Notes: generated by a model not told the origin, from the sequence alone. DNA of 64,000 bases from an uncultured Ruminococcus sp. (GCA_900541505.1 UQKK01000004.1:1-64000), one strand, 5' to 3'; positions 34,578 to 43,764 are shown, numbered from the stretch's first letter. Numbers and translations are program-made.

Positions 34578-35601
34578 TGCCAGACCCCTTTCCAAATCCG
34601 CAGTTGGGGAAGGTACACTGAGGGCAGTTCAGGCATAGCCCGCCCTCTCCCAACACATAGAAATCTTCTGCACACAGTCTCTCCCCCGCAGCGATGCGCG
34701 GGAGTACCAAATCAAAGATAGTACGTTTCGCATACATGACACATCCGGGCAGTCCCATGATTGGCACCTCATTTTTATAAGCCAGCATGAACATAGCGCC
34801 GGGCAGTACCGGAGCTCCGTAGGTGATGACCTCATCCGCCGCGTTTCTGATAGCCAGAGGCGTGCGGTCGTCCGGGTCTACACTCATCCCTCCGGTACAG
34901 ACCACGCAGTCCGCGCCTTTATCCATCCATGCCTGAATTGCATCTGTCACCATCTCGGGGTTATCGTCGCACACAGTATTTCCCAGAACCTGGATTCCCA
35001 CTTCTTCAAATTTTCCTTTCACCACCGGAGTGAAATTGTCTTCAATCCTGCCATGATATACTTCGCTTCCTGTGGTCACGATTCCCGCTTTCATCTCTTT
35101 AAAAGGTAAAATCTGGAATATCGGTTCCTCCCCGCAGACTTCTTTCACACGATTCATCTTCTCTTCCTCGATGACCAGCGGAACCACGCGCATCCCCACA
35201 ATTTTATCGCCCTTTTTCACAGGAAAATTACCGTGCCTGGAAGAAAGGATAATCTGACCCATAGCATTGACGGCGTTTAACTTCTCCCGGTCAATCTTCA
35301 AGAGTCCGTCGCAGAGCGCCGTAAGTTCGATTTTCCCCTCTTTTACTTCAGAAGGCTCCATATATTCTCCCTGGCAGACCTGGCGCAGTATCTCCGCCGC
35401 GTCATTTTCGTGGAGCATCCCTTCTTCTTTTTCCCAGACATAGAGGTGTTCCTTCCCCACGGACAAAAGTACCGGTATATCTTCTTCCGTAACGATATGA
35501 CCTTTTCTGAAAACCGGTCCCTTTGTCACGCCCGGTATGATTTGTGTGATATCATGGCAGAGAACACTCCCCACCGCATCTTCTGTATTTATCAGTTTCA
35601 T
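34567..35601 (-). CDS. MoeA/MogA-like molybdopterin-binding protein with cysteine-rich tail
   Basis: This 344-residue protein contains the molybdopterin-binding fold (about 170-310), with IVTTGSEVYHGR, VCTGGMSVDPDDRTP and the PLPG-like VLPGAMF. It probably handles molybdenum cofactor for the molybdenum hydroxylase. The tail has four cysteines spaced as CxxCxxCxxxxC (LNCPQCTFPNCGFG), which could hold a metal or cluster. Its stop overlaps the XdhC start, so the two proteins are coupled and likely interact. Confidence 0.85.
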   Translation of the reverse strand: MKLINTEDAVGSVLCHDITQIIPGVTKGPVFRKGHIVTEEDIPVLLSVGKEHLYVWEKEEGMLHENDAAEILRQVCQGEYMEPSEVKEGKIELTALCDGLLKIDREKLNAVNAMGQIILSSRHGNFPVKKGDKIVGMRVVPLVIEEEKMNRVKEVCGEEPIFQILPFKEMKAGIVTTGSEVYHGRIEDNFTPVVKGKFEEVGIQVLGNTVCDDNPEMVTDAIQAWMDKGADCVVCTGGMSVDPDDRTPLAIRNAADEVITYGAPVLPGAMFMLAYKNEVPIMGLPGCVMYAKRTIFDLVLPRIAAGERLCAEDFYVLGEGGLCLNCPQCTFPNCGFGKGSGNAK

Positions 35602-35625
35602 CTTTGAATTTTCCTCCCTATCTCT

Positions 35626-37554
35626 TTATCTGCTGTTTCTTTTCTTCAGTTCCTCCACTTCTTTTAACCAGGAGGCAGCGCATGCATCACTTGGCATCCG
35701 CAAGTCGCCCCTCGGTGACAGCGCTACGGTACCAATCTTCGGACCATCCGGCAGACAGGAGCGCTTAAACTGCTGGGAAAAGAATCTCCGTATAAAGGTC
35801 TCCAGCCATTTGATGATGACTTCTGACGGGTATTCCTCATCGAAGGTCGCTCTCGCCAAGTGGAATATCTTCGCCGGGCTGTAGCCGAAGCGCAGCATAT
35901 AATATAAAAAGAAGTCGTGCAGTTCATAGGGACCCACCAAGTCTTCCGTGCGCTGCGCGATATCGCCGTCCTTAGGCGGCAGCAGCTCCGGGCTGACCGG
36001 TGTGTCCAGCACATCATAAAGCACTGCTTTCAACTGTTCATCTGCTGTCTCATCCGCCGCATATTTGACAAGATGGCGCACCAATGTCTTCGGTACAGAG
36101 GCATTGACACCGTACATGGACATATGGTCTCCATTGTACGTCGCCCAGCCCAGCGCCAGCTCCGACATGTCCCCTGTTCCGATGACCATGCCTCCCATGC
36201 GGTTGGCAATGTCCATAAGCACCTGTGTCCGCTCCCTTGCCTGGGAATTTTCATAGGTCACACTGTGGTCGTCTTCCGGCTGTCCGATGTCTCTGAAGTG
36301 CACCCGCACGGCCTCCGCAATCGGCACTTCCTTTAGTGTGGCACCCACCTGCTGCGCCATCCGGCAGGCATTCTGATACGTCCGGTCTGTGGTGCCAAAA
36401 CAGGGCATCGTCACTGCAAGGATTTCTTTTTTATCTTTCCCGAGCATATCGAATGCGCGGGCAGTCACCAGCAGAGCAAGGGTGGAATCCAGCCCACCGG
36501 AAATCCCCACAACCGCCGTCTTTGCCTTTGTATGCGAAAGCCGCTTCTTTAACCCCATCGCCTGGATGGCAAGGATTTCCTCGCACCGCTCCTTGCGGGT
36601 CTTTTCATCCACCGGAACAAAAGGCTTTTTGGGGAATTGCCGCGTCAGGGAAGTCTGCTGTGCATCAATCGAAAATGGAATCCGAATCAGTGACCTCTCC
36701 CCTGACATTTTGAAGGTCGTATTTTTCCTGCGCTCTCCAATCAGCCTGTGTATATCTATCTCCGTATAGATGATTTCGTTTTTAAACCGCTGGGATTCAG
36801 CGAGAATCGCTCCATTTTCCGCAATCAGGTTATGCGCCCCAAACACCACGTCGGTGGTGGATTCCCCTTCCCCCGCGTTGGCGTAAATATATCCCGCAAT
36901 CAGACGGGCTGACTGCCCTTTGATGAGTTCTCTCCTGTAAGCGTCCTTTCCAATGGTCTCATCGCTGGCAGAACAGTTGACAAGGATGATTGCCCCTTCC
37001 ATCGCCGCGCGGATACTCGGCGGAACCGGGGACCATACATCCTCGCAGATTTCCGCGGATACAATCAGTTCTTCCATACCTGACGCCTGGAATAAAAGCT
37101 GGGGTCCAAAGGGAAGGTTCTCTCCCTCGAACAGGATTTCCCTTGCTGCAGAAGGTCCGGGTGTGAACTGGCGCATCTCATAAAATTCTGCGTAATTGGG
37201 AAGAAAGGTCTTGGTGGTAAGTCCCAGTATTTTCCCGCGGTTTAATGCCGCCGCCACATTGTAAAGTTCCCCTTCCATATCCAGGGGAGCGCCGACAAAG
37301 ACCAGACAGTCCTTATCCGCCGTTGATTCCGCAATATGAATCAGAGCTTTCTTCGCCTCTTTGAGCAGAACTTCCTGCGTAAACAAATCCCCGCACGTGT
37401 ATCCGGTGATACACAACTCCGGAAATACAATAATCTTCGCTCCCTGTGACGCTGCTTCCTCAATTGCCTCACATATTTTCTCTGTGTTGTACGCCACGTC
37501 TGCCACCCGCATATCCGGGGTCACTGCGGCGGTTTTTACAAATCCGTCTCTCAT
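35626..37554 (-). CDS. nadE: Glutamine-dependent NAD+ synthetase NadE
   Basis: This protein of about 642 residues joins an N-terminal carbon-nitrogen hydrolase (glutaminase) domain, with FPELCITGY and NCSASDET holding the nucleophile cysteine, to a C-terminal NAD synthetase with the P-loop SGGLDST near residue 357. It makes NAD+ from deamido-NAD+, ATP and glutamine. The ATG at 37554 has AGGTGGAGG upstream; an in-frame GTG at 37566 is less likely. It follows Hsp33 closely. Confidence 0.95.
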   Translation of the reverse strand: MRDGFVKTAAVTPDMRVADVAYNTEKICEAIEEAASQGAKIIVFPELCITGYTCGDLFTQEVLLKEAKKALIHIAESTADKDCLVFVGAPLDMEGELYNVAAALNRGKILGLTTKTFLPNYAEFYEMRQFTPGPSAAREILFEGENLPFGPQLLFQASGMEELIVSAEICEDVWSPVPPSIRAAMEGAIILVNCSASDETIGKDAYRRELIKGQSARLIAGYIYANAGEGESTTDVVFGAHNLIAENGAILAESQRFKNEIIYTEIDIHRLIGERRKNTTFKMSGERSLIRIPFSIDAQQTSLTRQFPKKPFVPVDEKTRKERCEEILAIQAMGLKKRLSHTKAKTAVVGISGGLDSTLALLVTARAFDMLGKDKKEILAVTMPCFGTTDRTYQNACRMAQQVGATLKEVPIAEAVRVHFRDIGQPEDDHSVTYENSQARERTQVLMDIANRMGGMVIGTGDMSELALGWATYNGDHMSMYGVNASVPKTLVRHLVKYAADETADEQLKAVLYDVLDTPVSPELLPPKDGDIAQRTEDLVGPYELHDFFLYYMLRFGYSPAKIFHLARATFDEEYPSEVIIKWLETFIRRFFSQQFKRSCLPDGPKIGTVALSPRGDLRMPSDACAASWLKEVEELKKRNSR

Positions 37555-37566
37555 CTCTTCCTCCAC

Positions 37567-38442
37567 CTATCTGCTCTTTTTCAACAGTTCCTTTAATTCT
37601 TCCACTGTGTAATTGTAAGCTGTATTACAGAAATGGCATTTGACCTCAATGTCTTTGCCCTCGTCTATCATGGACTGGATTTCTTTCTTCCCAATGCTGA
37701 TGATTGCCTTTTCAATCCGCTGCTTTGAACAATTGCAGGAAAAGGAGGCATCCAGTGTATCTGTCACTTCCATATCCAGCCCTTCAAGAACCTGTCCCAG
37801 CATCTCCTCCGGCGTATGACCGTTGTCCAGCATTGCCGTTACAGACTGAATCTTTTGGATATTTGATTCTAATTTTGCGAGCACTTCCTCCTCAATAAAC
37901 GGCATGACCTGTACGATAAAACCTCCCGCACATCTTACCGTATTGTCCTTCTCCATCAGAACGCCCAGCCCCACAGAGGAGGGAACCTGCTCGGAGGTAG
38001 CAAAATAGTAGGTCAAATCCTCAGCAATCTCCCCGGTCTGCAAAATAGTCTGCCCGGAATAAGGTTCTTTCAGCCCCATGTCCTTTATCACTGTCAGGAC
38101 GCCCTGCCCCAGAGCGCCGCCCACATCCAGCTTCCCGTTCTTTGCCGGGAGCATGATATCTGGAACATTGACATAGCCCTTCACATGTCCCTGACTGTCC
38201 GCTGTCACAGTCAGCCCCCCAATCGGTCCGCTGCACTTTATCTGCAGCGTCAGGACATCCGTTGGATTTTTCATCATACTTCCCATCATCACGCCTCCGG
38301 TAAGAAGACGCCCCAGAGCCGCCGTCGCCACCGGACTGGTGCCATGGTGTCTTCTCGCCTCCTCCACAAGATTTGTCGTAGAAGCCGCAAACGCCCGTAT
38401 CTGCGTATTTGCCGCAGCCGCTCTCACAATATAGTCTTTCAT
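37567..38442 (-). CDS. hslO: Redox-regulated chaperone Hsp33
   Basis: This 291-residue protein begins MKDYIVRAAA, as in the family, and ends with the zinc/redox switch CxC...CxxC (CNC and CHFC, about residues 235-275). Under oxidative stress the four cysteines release zinc and the protein becomes a holdase. It lies directly before nadE. Length is standard. Confidence 0.95.
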   Translation of the reverse strand: MKDYIVRAAAANTQIRAFAASTTNLVEEARRHHGTSPVATAALGRLLTGGVMMGSMMKNPTDVLTLQIKCSGPIGGLTVTADSQGHVKGYVNVPDIMLPAKNGKLDVGGALGQGVLTVIKDMGLKEPYSGQTILQTGEIAEDLTYYFATSEQVPSSVGLGVLMEKDNTVRCAGGFIVQVMPFIEEEVLAKLESNIQKIQSVTAMLDNGHTPEEMLGQVLEGLDMEVTDTLDASFSCNCSKQRIEKAIISIGKKEIQSMIDEGKDIEVKCHFCNTAYNYTVEELKELLKKSR

Positions 38443-38536
38443 CTTTATCCTATCCTCTCTTTTTTATTTTCTTCTCTTCTTCAAAACTCCCTCGCGAGTC
38501 CTACGCGCAATTCATGCTGCGCGTATCTGCCCGCTC

Positions 38537-39295
38537 TTACTTTCCACATTCCCTGGCAATCACATAGATGCGCTCACTCTGCGGATGCGGTGCTTCTTTG
38601 GTGAAAGCATCGTATGCCGCTATAAATTCCATTCCTGCCTCTGTAAGACAGACTATCATTTCGTCCAGCGTATATGCCCTCTGATAATGAGTCTCCTGAT
38701 ATTTCCGATAGAGCTGTTCTCCCTCATCCGCACAGAGGAACAGGCTTAAATCATACTCGTTGATTCTCTCCTCTTCATAGTAGTAGTTGTCCCATATGAA
38801 ACTGCACTCGCCTCTGTCCTCCGCAATCGTCCTGTCGCCTAAAATTTCCCGGTATTTATAGTCTGTATTAAAATCAAAAATAAATATTCCTTTGGGGTCC
38901 AGATAATTATTTACCAGAGAAAATACGCTCTTCAAGTCAGAAGGCTCTGTGATATAATTCAGAGAATCACAGACACTCACCGCAGCCTTCACGGTTCCGT
39001 ATAGCTCAAACTCTCTCATATCCTGGAGCAGATAGAGGATGTCATGCCCGGAAGCCTCCTTTTTCTCCATCGCTATTTCCAGCATATCTTCCGAATTGTC
39101 CACCCCTATCATGTCATAGCCGAATCCTGCGAGAATCTCTGTCATCGTGCCTGTCCCACAGCCTAAATCCAAAAGGATTCCATCCCGGATGCCATTTTCC
39201 TCTAGCAGTCCATGCAGATATTCTCCCCACTCACGGTAGGGGACATTATCCATAAAAGTATCATACACTGATGCGAAGCTTGTATACGCGTCCAT
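38537..39295 (-). CDS. Class I SAM-dependent methyltransferase
   Basis: This 252-residue protein has the SAM motif LLDLGCGTGTMTEIL (about residue 41) and the acidic GVDNSEDML that follows. The substrate is not known; relatives act on small molecules. I place the start at MDAYTSF because GGGAGG lies nine bases upstream. The longer reading frame to 39403 would run through the palindromic repeat at 39315-39381 and is not credible as protein. Confidence 0.85.
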   Translation of the reverse strand: MDAYTSFASVYDTFMDNVPYREWGEYLHGLLEENGIRDGILLDLGCGTGTMTEILAGFGYDMIGVDNSEDMLEIAMEKKEASGHDILYLLQDMREFELYGTVKAAVSVCDSLNYITEPSDLKSVFSLVNNYLDPKGIFIFDFNTDYKYREILGDRTIAEDRGECSFIWDNYYYEEERINEYDLSLFLCADEGEQLYRKYQETHYQRAYTLDEMIVCLTEAGMEFIAAYDAFTKEAPHPQSERIYVIARECGK

Positions 39296-39314
39296 CTGTA
39301 TCCCTCCCATATTT

Positions 39315-39381
39315 GCTAAGTGGTCAGGTATTAGTTCCACTACGGCTCGTAATAACCTCGCCAAGTGGAAACTATTATACC
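39315..39381. repeat. Palindromic dispersed repeat, copy 3
   Basis: This unit matches bases 96-162, including the outer gctaagtg block, with a few substitutions in the centre. It sits immediately upstream of the methyltransferase gene. Its 67-base length is the same as that of the full copy near the left end of the window, so the borders are well defined. Confidence 0.85.
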
Positions 39382-39463
39382 ACACTGCGGAAATGTTTGC
39401 CACTGTCTGGGTTTCGCAAACATCACGAGATAGACTGTTACACTCCCCTTACACAAATTTTTC

Positions 39464-39492
39464 TTGACACTTTTTGTCCTCTGCTCTACAAT
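39464..39492 (+). promoter_or_regulatory. mgtE promoter
   Basis: A perfect TTGACA (39464-39469) and TACAAT (39487-39492) have 17-base spacing. They lie about 30 bases before the M-box aptamer. Confidence 0.75.
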
Positions 39493-39517
39493 AAGTGAGT
39501 AGAAATTAAATAGTAAC

Positions 39518-39745
39518 ATTTCGGTAGGTGAGGTTACCACAGGGATTTGGTTTGATTCCTTAAGATTGCTGCCGCGGAATTGTGGAGACACAATGAGCTG
39601 GTTAGCAGGATATGTCGTGAAGGCATAACCTAATGCAATTATTACGCCCTGTGATGCTAAAGCTTGAACGGTGTTGTATACCCTAAAGGGCATACTGCAA
39701 TACATTCCCTCTGGGATGGCGAGCTCTGCCCGACAAGGTATAAGA
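39518..39745 (+). ncRNA. M-box (ykoK) magnesium riboswitch
   Basis: This leader begins with ggtaggtgaggttacc and continues with the conserved blocks of the M-box: the ctgccgc region, aggcataacctaatg, and a terminal tctgcccgacaaggtata that closes the structure. It precedes mgtE and is followed by an intrinsic terminator. With magnesium bound it would favour termination, so mgtE is expressed when magnesium is low. Confidence 0.9.
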
Positions 39746-39757
39746 TTCAGTCAGTAT

Positions 39758-39797
39758 GAGGACTTTGCATTGTTCAGGCAGTGCAGGGTCCTTTTTG
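39758..39797 (+). terminator. Riboswitch-controlled terminator before mgtE
   Basis: Arms aggactttgca(ttg) and (cag)tgcagggtcct with five T residues follow the M-box. It is the expression platform. Confidence 0.8.
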
Positions 39798-39877
39798 TAT
39801 CATAGGAAAGTCTTTGTGCCTGATATAAAAATCTTACATGAAAGGTTCCCTGTACCGTTTAAAAAGGAGGTGAGGTT

Positions 39878-40063
39878 ATGGACTCTGGTGCCGGTTATCA
39901 CTCGTGCAGCTTTATAATCGAATATACAGAAATAAGAGGTAGATATTATGGACAAAGATATTTTTGTAAAGCTTCTCCAGCAGCGTCAGTTCAAGGCTGT
40001 GAGGAGTATTTTGGATGTCATGAACGAAGTGGACATAGCCTCCCTTCTCTCGGATTTAGATGA
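39878..40063 (+). CDS. Possible short upstream ORF overlapping mgtE
   Basis: A 61-codon frame starts at an ATG eight bases after a very strong AAAGGAGG site, stronger than the site of mgtE itself (aagaggtag). It overlaps the first 115 bases of mgtE in another frame. No family match is apparent. Either it is a leader peptide that modulates mgtE translation, or the ribosome site serves only to load ribosomes upstream. Overlap with mgtE makes a functional protein uncertain. Confidence 0.25.
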   Translation: MDSGAGYHSCSFIIEYTEIRGRYYGQRYFCKASPAASVQGCEEYFGCHERSGHSLPSLGFR

Positions 40064-41282
40064 TGACAAGGAACTTGCTCTGGCTTTTCGCCTCATCCCA
40101 AAGGACAAGGCGGCAGAGGTATTTTCCAACATGGACAGCACCATGCAGACATATCTCGTGGAAATGTTCACAGAGAAAGAACTAAAAGAACTGCTGGATG
40201 ACCTTTATATGGATGATACGGTGGATATGCTCGAAGACCTTCCGGCAAATCTCGTCAGCCGGATTCTTGACACGGTCAGCCCTTCTGACCGACTTATGAT
40301 AAACCAGCTGCTGAATTACCCGGATGACAGCGCCGGGAGTATCATGACCACAGAATATGTGGACATCCGCAGGACTATGACGGTAGCGCAGTCTATGGCG
40401 CACATTAAAGAAACGGGTATCCACAAGGAAACCATTTACACCTGCTATGTCACAGAGCGCAGGAAGCTCATCGGTACAGTATCTGCCAAAGAGCTGATGA
40501 CCGAGGATGACGATACGCCCATAGAGGAGTTGATGGAGACAGAAATCATCTCCGTACAGACCCACACGGACCAGGAGGAGGTATCTCGACTCTTCCGCAA
40601 ATACGATTTGATTGCCATCCCCGTTTTAGACGCGGAAGGTTATATGGTGGGGATTGTTACATTCGATGATGCCATGGATGTCATGGTGGAAGAGACAACG
40701 GAGGATATCACCAAGATGGCGGCGATGTCACCTTCAGAAAAGCCTTATTTTGCGACGTCCATCCTTAACCACGCAAGGCACCGGATTCCCTGGCTCCTTG
40801 TACTGATGTTTTCCGCCACGGTGACAGGCGCTATCATCACACGCTATGAGGATGCTTTCAGCGCCATCCCTCTGCTCGTATCCTTCATTCCTATGCTGAT
40901 GGACACCGGAGGAAACTGCGGCTCCCAGAGCTCTACCCTGGTGATTAGGGGAATTGCTCTGGATGAGATTCACTTTAAAGATTTGTTCCGGGTGGTATGT
41001 AAGGAGTTTGGGATTTCGCTCATTGTCGGTGTTGTGCTGGCACTCGCCAATGGAGTACGCATTTTTATCATGTACCGCAGTGCAACCCTGGCGCTTGTCA
41101 TCGCTTTCTCCCTGGCGGCGACGATTATCGCAGCTAAGTTTATCGGCTGTGTCCTGCCCCTGCTGGCAAAACAGATACGGCTGGACCCGGCAATTATGGC
41201 ATCCCCTTTAATCACAACCCTGGTGGACACCTTTTCGATATTGATATATTTTAACATTGCCACGCATTTTTTCAAACTATAA
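39948..41282 (+). CDS. mgtE: Magnesium transporter MgtE
   Basis: This 444-residue membrane protein has the N-terminal superhelical domain (about 1-125), a pair of CBS domains (about 125-255) and five transmembrane helices (about 275-444) with the PLLVSFIPMLMDTGGNCGSQ segment that forms the magnesium-selective pore. Cytoplasmic magnesium closes the channel through the N and CBS domains. Transcription is controlled by the M-box upstream. A terminator follows at 41332. Confidence 0.95.
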   Translation: MDKDIFVKLLQQRQFKAVRSILDVMNEVDIASLLSDLDDDKELALAFRLIPKDKAAEVFSNMDSTMQTYLVEMFTEKELKELLDDLYMDDTVDMLEDLPANLVSRILDTVSPSDRLMINQLLNYPDDSAGSIMTTEYVDIRRTMTVAQSMAHIKETGIHKETIYTCYVTERRKLIGTVSAKELMTEDDDTPIEELMETEIISVQTHTDQEEVSRLFRKYDLIAIPVLDAEGYMVGIVTFDDAMDVMVEETTEDITKMAAMSPSEKPYFATSILNHARHRIPWLLVLMFSATVTGAIITRYEDAFSAIPLLVSFIPMLMDTGGNCGSQSSTLVIRGIALDEIHFKDLFRVVCKEFGISLIVGVVLALANGVRIFIMYRSATLALVIAFSLAATIIAAKFIGCVLPLLAKQIRLDPAIMASPLITTLVDTFSILIYFNIATHFFKL

Positions 41283-41331
41283 AATGTGCTTTCTTAAATT
41301 TCACACTAAAAAATCTGAAACGAACATTTTA

Positions 41332-41377
41332 CGCGCCGCAAAACGGATAAATCATCCCCTTGCGGCGCGCCTTTTTC
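41332..41377 (+). terminator. mgtE terminator
   Basis: Perfect arms cgcgccgca and tgcggcgcg enclose a 20-base loop and are followed by ccttttt. Confidence 0.85.
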
Positions 41378-41390
41378 TGCGAATTTCCCT

Positions 41391-42239
41391 TTAAATTCCA
41401 AACTCTTGGTAAAGTTTTTCCTTGTATTGTGAATCTTTCATTGCCTGCTCTATATCCGGCACACGATTTTCCTGAATCAGCTTATGATAGAGACATTCTG
41501 TCCGTTCAAGTTCCTTTCGTCCTTCTTCCAACCCCTCCTCGCGTGCTCTTCTCTTTTCTATTATCTTCTCTTCCCACTCCTGCATATACTTCACTCCAAT
41601 CTCCTCACTGGACTTGATTTGATGGATGCGTTCCTGCATGTCATGGATTTTATCGCTTTTACACTGAAGGCTTACTTTCTCGGTAGTATGCTCCATATAA
41701 TTCAGCAGTTCCACCAGTTCCTCGCTGACTCCGGTCTTATCTGTCCCGTGAGTGTTCAGAAAAATTCGTATTGCCCCATCCTTCAAACGCATACCAGGAA
41801 ATTCCTGACACATCTCCTCGTAAGTATAGCGGTATCTTCCTTTCCCAAACAAATCGAAAGGTGTTATCAATATGATGTACACCTGATTCAGCTTGTTAAA
41901 ATCGACTTCGCCGGGCAACAATAGCTTGGAGTCTATCATCGCCTGGTAATACCGGCTGCGCTTCGGGAGGTTGTTGGTGTCCTCTTTCTGCACCTCAGTA
42001 TCGTATACCGTGTCCTCTGTGTCCCACGCCCAGACATCCAGTTTAATGAAACGGCTTAGCGGTGTAGTGCGCTGCTCCTTCTCTGTCTGGGGCAGATGCT
42101 TTAAGGCAATCTCTTTTCCCAGAATGATTTCAAGGATGCTGCGCATGATAGCCGGGTCTTCAGTAGCTTCCGCAAACAAAAAACGGTCCATCAGATTCAA
42201 ATCTTTCAGTGGTTTCAATGTTCTTTTGGTTTCTTCCAT
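41391..42239 (-). CDS. Rpn/PD-(D/E)XK nuclease family protein (putative transposase-like)
   Basis: This protein of about 282 residues is of the recombination-promoting nuclease group. It has an N-terminal block DLNLMDRFLFAEATEDP, the nuclease core with LDVWAWDTEDTVYDTEVQKED (Asp and the E-V-Q pair fit a PD-(D/E)XK site, residues about 70-95), and a charged coiled-coil C-terminus. Relatives cause RecA-independent insertion events and occur in many copies in gut Firmicutes. No terminal repeats flank it. The true cellular role is unclear. Confidence 0.85.
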   Translation of the reverse strand: MEETKRTLKPLKDLNLMDRFLFAEATEDPAIMRSILEIILGKEIALKHLPQTEKEQRTTPLSRFIKLDVWAWDTEDTVYDTEVQKEDTNNLPKRSRYYQAMIDSKLLLPGEVDFNKLNQVYIILITPFDLFGKGRYRYTYEEMCQEFPGMRLKDGAIRIFLNTHGTDKTGVSEELVELLNYMEHTTEKVSLQCKSDKIHDMQERIHQIKSSEEIGVKYMQEWEEKIIEKRRAREEGLEEGRKELERTECLYHKLIQENRVPDIEQAMKDSQYKEKLYQEFGI

Positions 42240-42298
42240 ATTCACTTTTCTCCTTTCATTATAGGGAAAAATGCAGGAAAAAACAACACTTCTCCCTA

Positions 42299-42330
42299 TT
42301 ACTTTTGTGTGTCCTTGTACAAAAAGGTAA
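42299..42330. repeat. Dispersed hairpin repeat, family B copy 3 (variant)
   Basis: The core gtgtgtccttgta and outer ttac/gtaa match the family at 1995 and 54939. The stem pairs tttt with aaaa instead of ctct with agag, so the pairing is kept although the bases differ. Confidence 0.55.
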
Positions 42331-42582
42331 TGTCCGCAATGATTGGACGAGTTTAAAGGGAAACATTTCGGAATTTTTTGATTTGCATATCAGAATAGAC
42401 AGTAACCAGAACTTTACATAGTTGTATAAAATCGGAGCATTCTATATCTGGACTTGTAATTCTGCCTAAAGTAAGATAGTTCATAAAAGAAATTCCGGAT
42501 TCAGGAAACAAAGTCCTGAATAAGATATTTAAAATATTAACATACAGATAGAGAACATGCAATGATAAAATTTATTTTCAAA

Positions 42583-42625
42583 TAAAAGGAGCTGCTGTCA
42601 GATTCTCCGAATGACAGCAGACTCC
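42583..42625 (-). terminator. ilvE terminator
   Basis: The arms GGAG(T)CTGCTGTCA and TGACAGCAGCTCC pair, with TTTTAT following on the minus strand just after the ilvE stop. A T-run is also present on the plus strand, so it may work in both directions. Confidence 0.85.
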
Positions 42626-42644
42626 TTTTCTTCTAAAAATTCTT

Positions 42645-43670
42645 TTATTCGATGACTTTAATCCAGCCTTCCGGCGCCTCGATATGTCCCATCTGAATGC
42701 CGGTCAGTGTGTCGTATAATTTCTGGATGGTCGGTCCCATCTTCTCCATACCGCTTGGGAAGCAGATTTCTTCACCCTTATTGACTACTTTTCCTACAGG
42801 TGAAATAACTGCCGCTGTTCCGCACAGTCCACACTCCGCGAAATCTTTCACTTCGTCGAAGTATACATCCCGCTCTTCTACTTCCAGTCCCAGATAATGC
42901 TCTGCCACGTACATCAGAGAACGTCTCGTAATGGACGGAAGGATTGTGTCAGAGTGCGGGGTCACTACTTTATTGTCCTTTGTGACAAAGATGAAGTTCG
43001 CGCCGCCTGTCTCCTCTACCTTCGTTCTTGTAGCAGAATCCAGATACATATTCTCATCATATCCATTGGCATGTGCTGTCACGATTGCATGCAGGCTCAT
43101 CGCGTAGTTCAGTCCTGCTTTGATATGCCCTGTTCCGTGCGGAGCCGCGCGGTCAAAATCGGATACGCAGATTGTCAGCGGTTTTACGCCACCTTTAAAA
43201 TATGGTCCTACCGGAGTCGTAAAAATACGGAACTGATACTCATCCGCCGGTTTTACTCCGATGACCGGATTGATACCAAACATATATGGTCTGATGTACA
43301 GCGTTGCGCCGGAGCCATAGGGCGGAACATAAGCTGCGTTTGCCTTTACCACCTCTGCCACTGCATCCACGAAGCGCTCTGCCGGAAACGGAGGCATTTC
43401 CAGTCTCTTTGCAGAATTGACAAGACGCTCTGCGTTCAAGTCAGGGCGGAATGTCACAATGTGTCCGTCTTCTGTTGTGTATGCTTTGAGACCTTCAAAA
43501 ACTGTCTGCGCGTACTGCAGCACACCTGCACATTCATTCATCACAATATTCGCGTCGTCTACCAACGCTCCGTCATCCCATTTGCCGTCCTTGAAATTGG
43601 CAACATACCTCTTATCTGTAGGCAAATAAGCAAAACCCAGGTTTTCCCAGTCAATATTTTTTTTCTCCAT
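42645..43670 (-). CDS. ilvE: Branched-chain amino acid aminotransferase
   Basis: This 341-residue PLP aminotransferase of class IV begins with the IlvE-type block LQYAQTVFEGLKAY and contains CLCGTAAV-like CGLCGTAAVISPVG near the end of the fold. It transfers amino groups in the last step of valine, leucine and isoleucine synthesis. It is downstream of ilvBN on the same strand but has its own consensus promoter in the 226-base gap, so it may be expressed separately. Confidence 0.95.
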   Translation of the reverse strand: MEKKNIDWENLGFAYLPTDKRYVANFKDGKWDDGALVDDANIVMNECAGVLQYAQTVFEGLKAYTTEDGHIVTFRPDLNAERLVNSAKRLEMPPFPAERFVDAVAEVVKANAAYVPPYGSGATLYIRPYMFGINPVIGVKPADEYQFRIFTTPVGPYFKGGVKPLTICVSDFDRAAPHGTGHIKAGLNYAMSLHAIVTAHANGYDENMYLDSATRTKVEETGGANFIFVTKDNKVVTPHSDTILPSITRRSLMYVAEHYLGLEVEERDVYFDEVKDFAECGLCGTAAVISPVGKVVNKGEEICFPSGMEKMGPTIQKLYDTLTGIQMGHIEAPEGWIKVIE

Positions 43671-43735
43671 GATAGATTTCCTCCATTCCTCTGGACCAGA
43701 CGGCTCATCACTGTCTGTTCATTACTTTCGCATAG

Positions 43736-43764
43736 ATTATAATACTTTCAATAAAAAAAATCAA
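43736..43764 (-). promoter_or_regulatory. ilvE promoter
   Basis: On the minus strand TTGATT (43764-43759) and a perfect TATAAT (43741-43736) are 17 bases apart. They lie about 65 bases before the ilvE start. Confidence 0.7.

Larger units (their letters stand above)
42240..42644. other. Intergenic region upstream of the nuclease gene and downstream of ilvE
   Basis: This stretch is AT-rich and contains a family B hairpin at 42299-42330 and the ilvE terminator at 42584-42625. I see no gene and no clear promoter in the rest. Confidence 0.4.

Noticed and set aside
35855..35872. A gccaagtggaa string resembling the core of the 67-base repeat
   Set aside because: It lies in nadE, matches only about 12 bases and is explained by coding sequence.
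39296..39403. N-terminal extension of the methyltransferase by 36 residues
   Set aside because: It translates the palindromic repeat, and a good ribosome site supports the internal methionine at 39295.
41391..42239. An insertion sequence around the Rpn-type nuclease gene
   Set aside because: No terminal inverted repeats or target duplication were seen at the gene borders.
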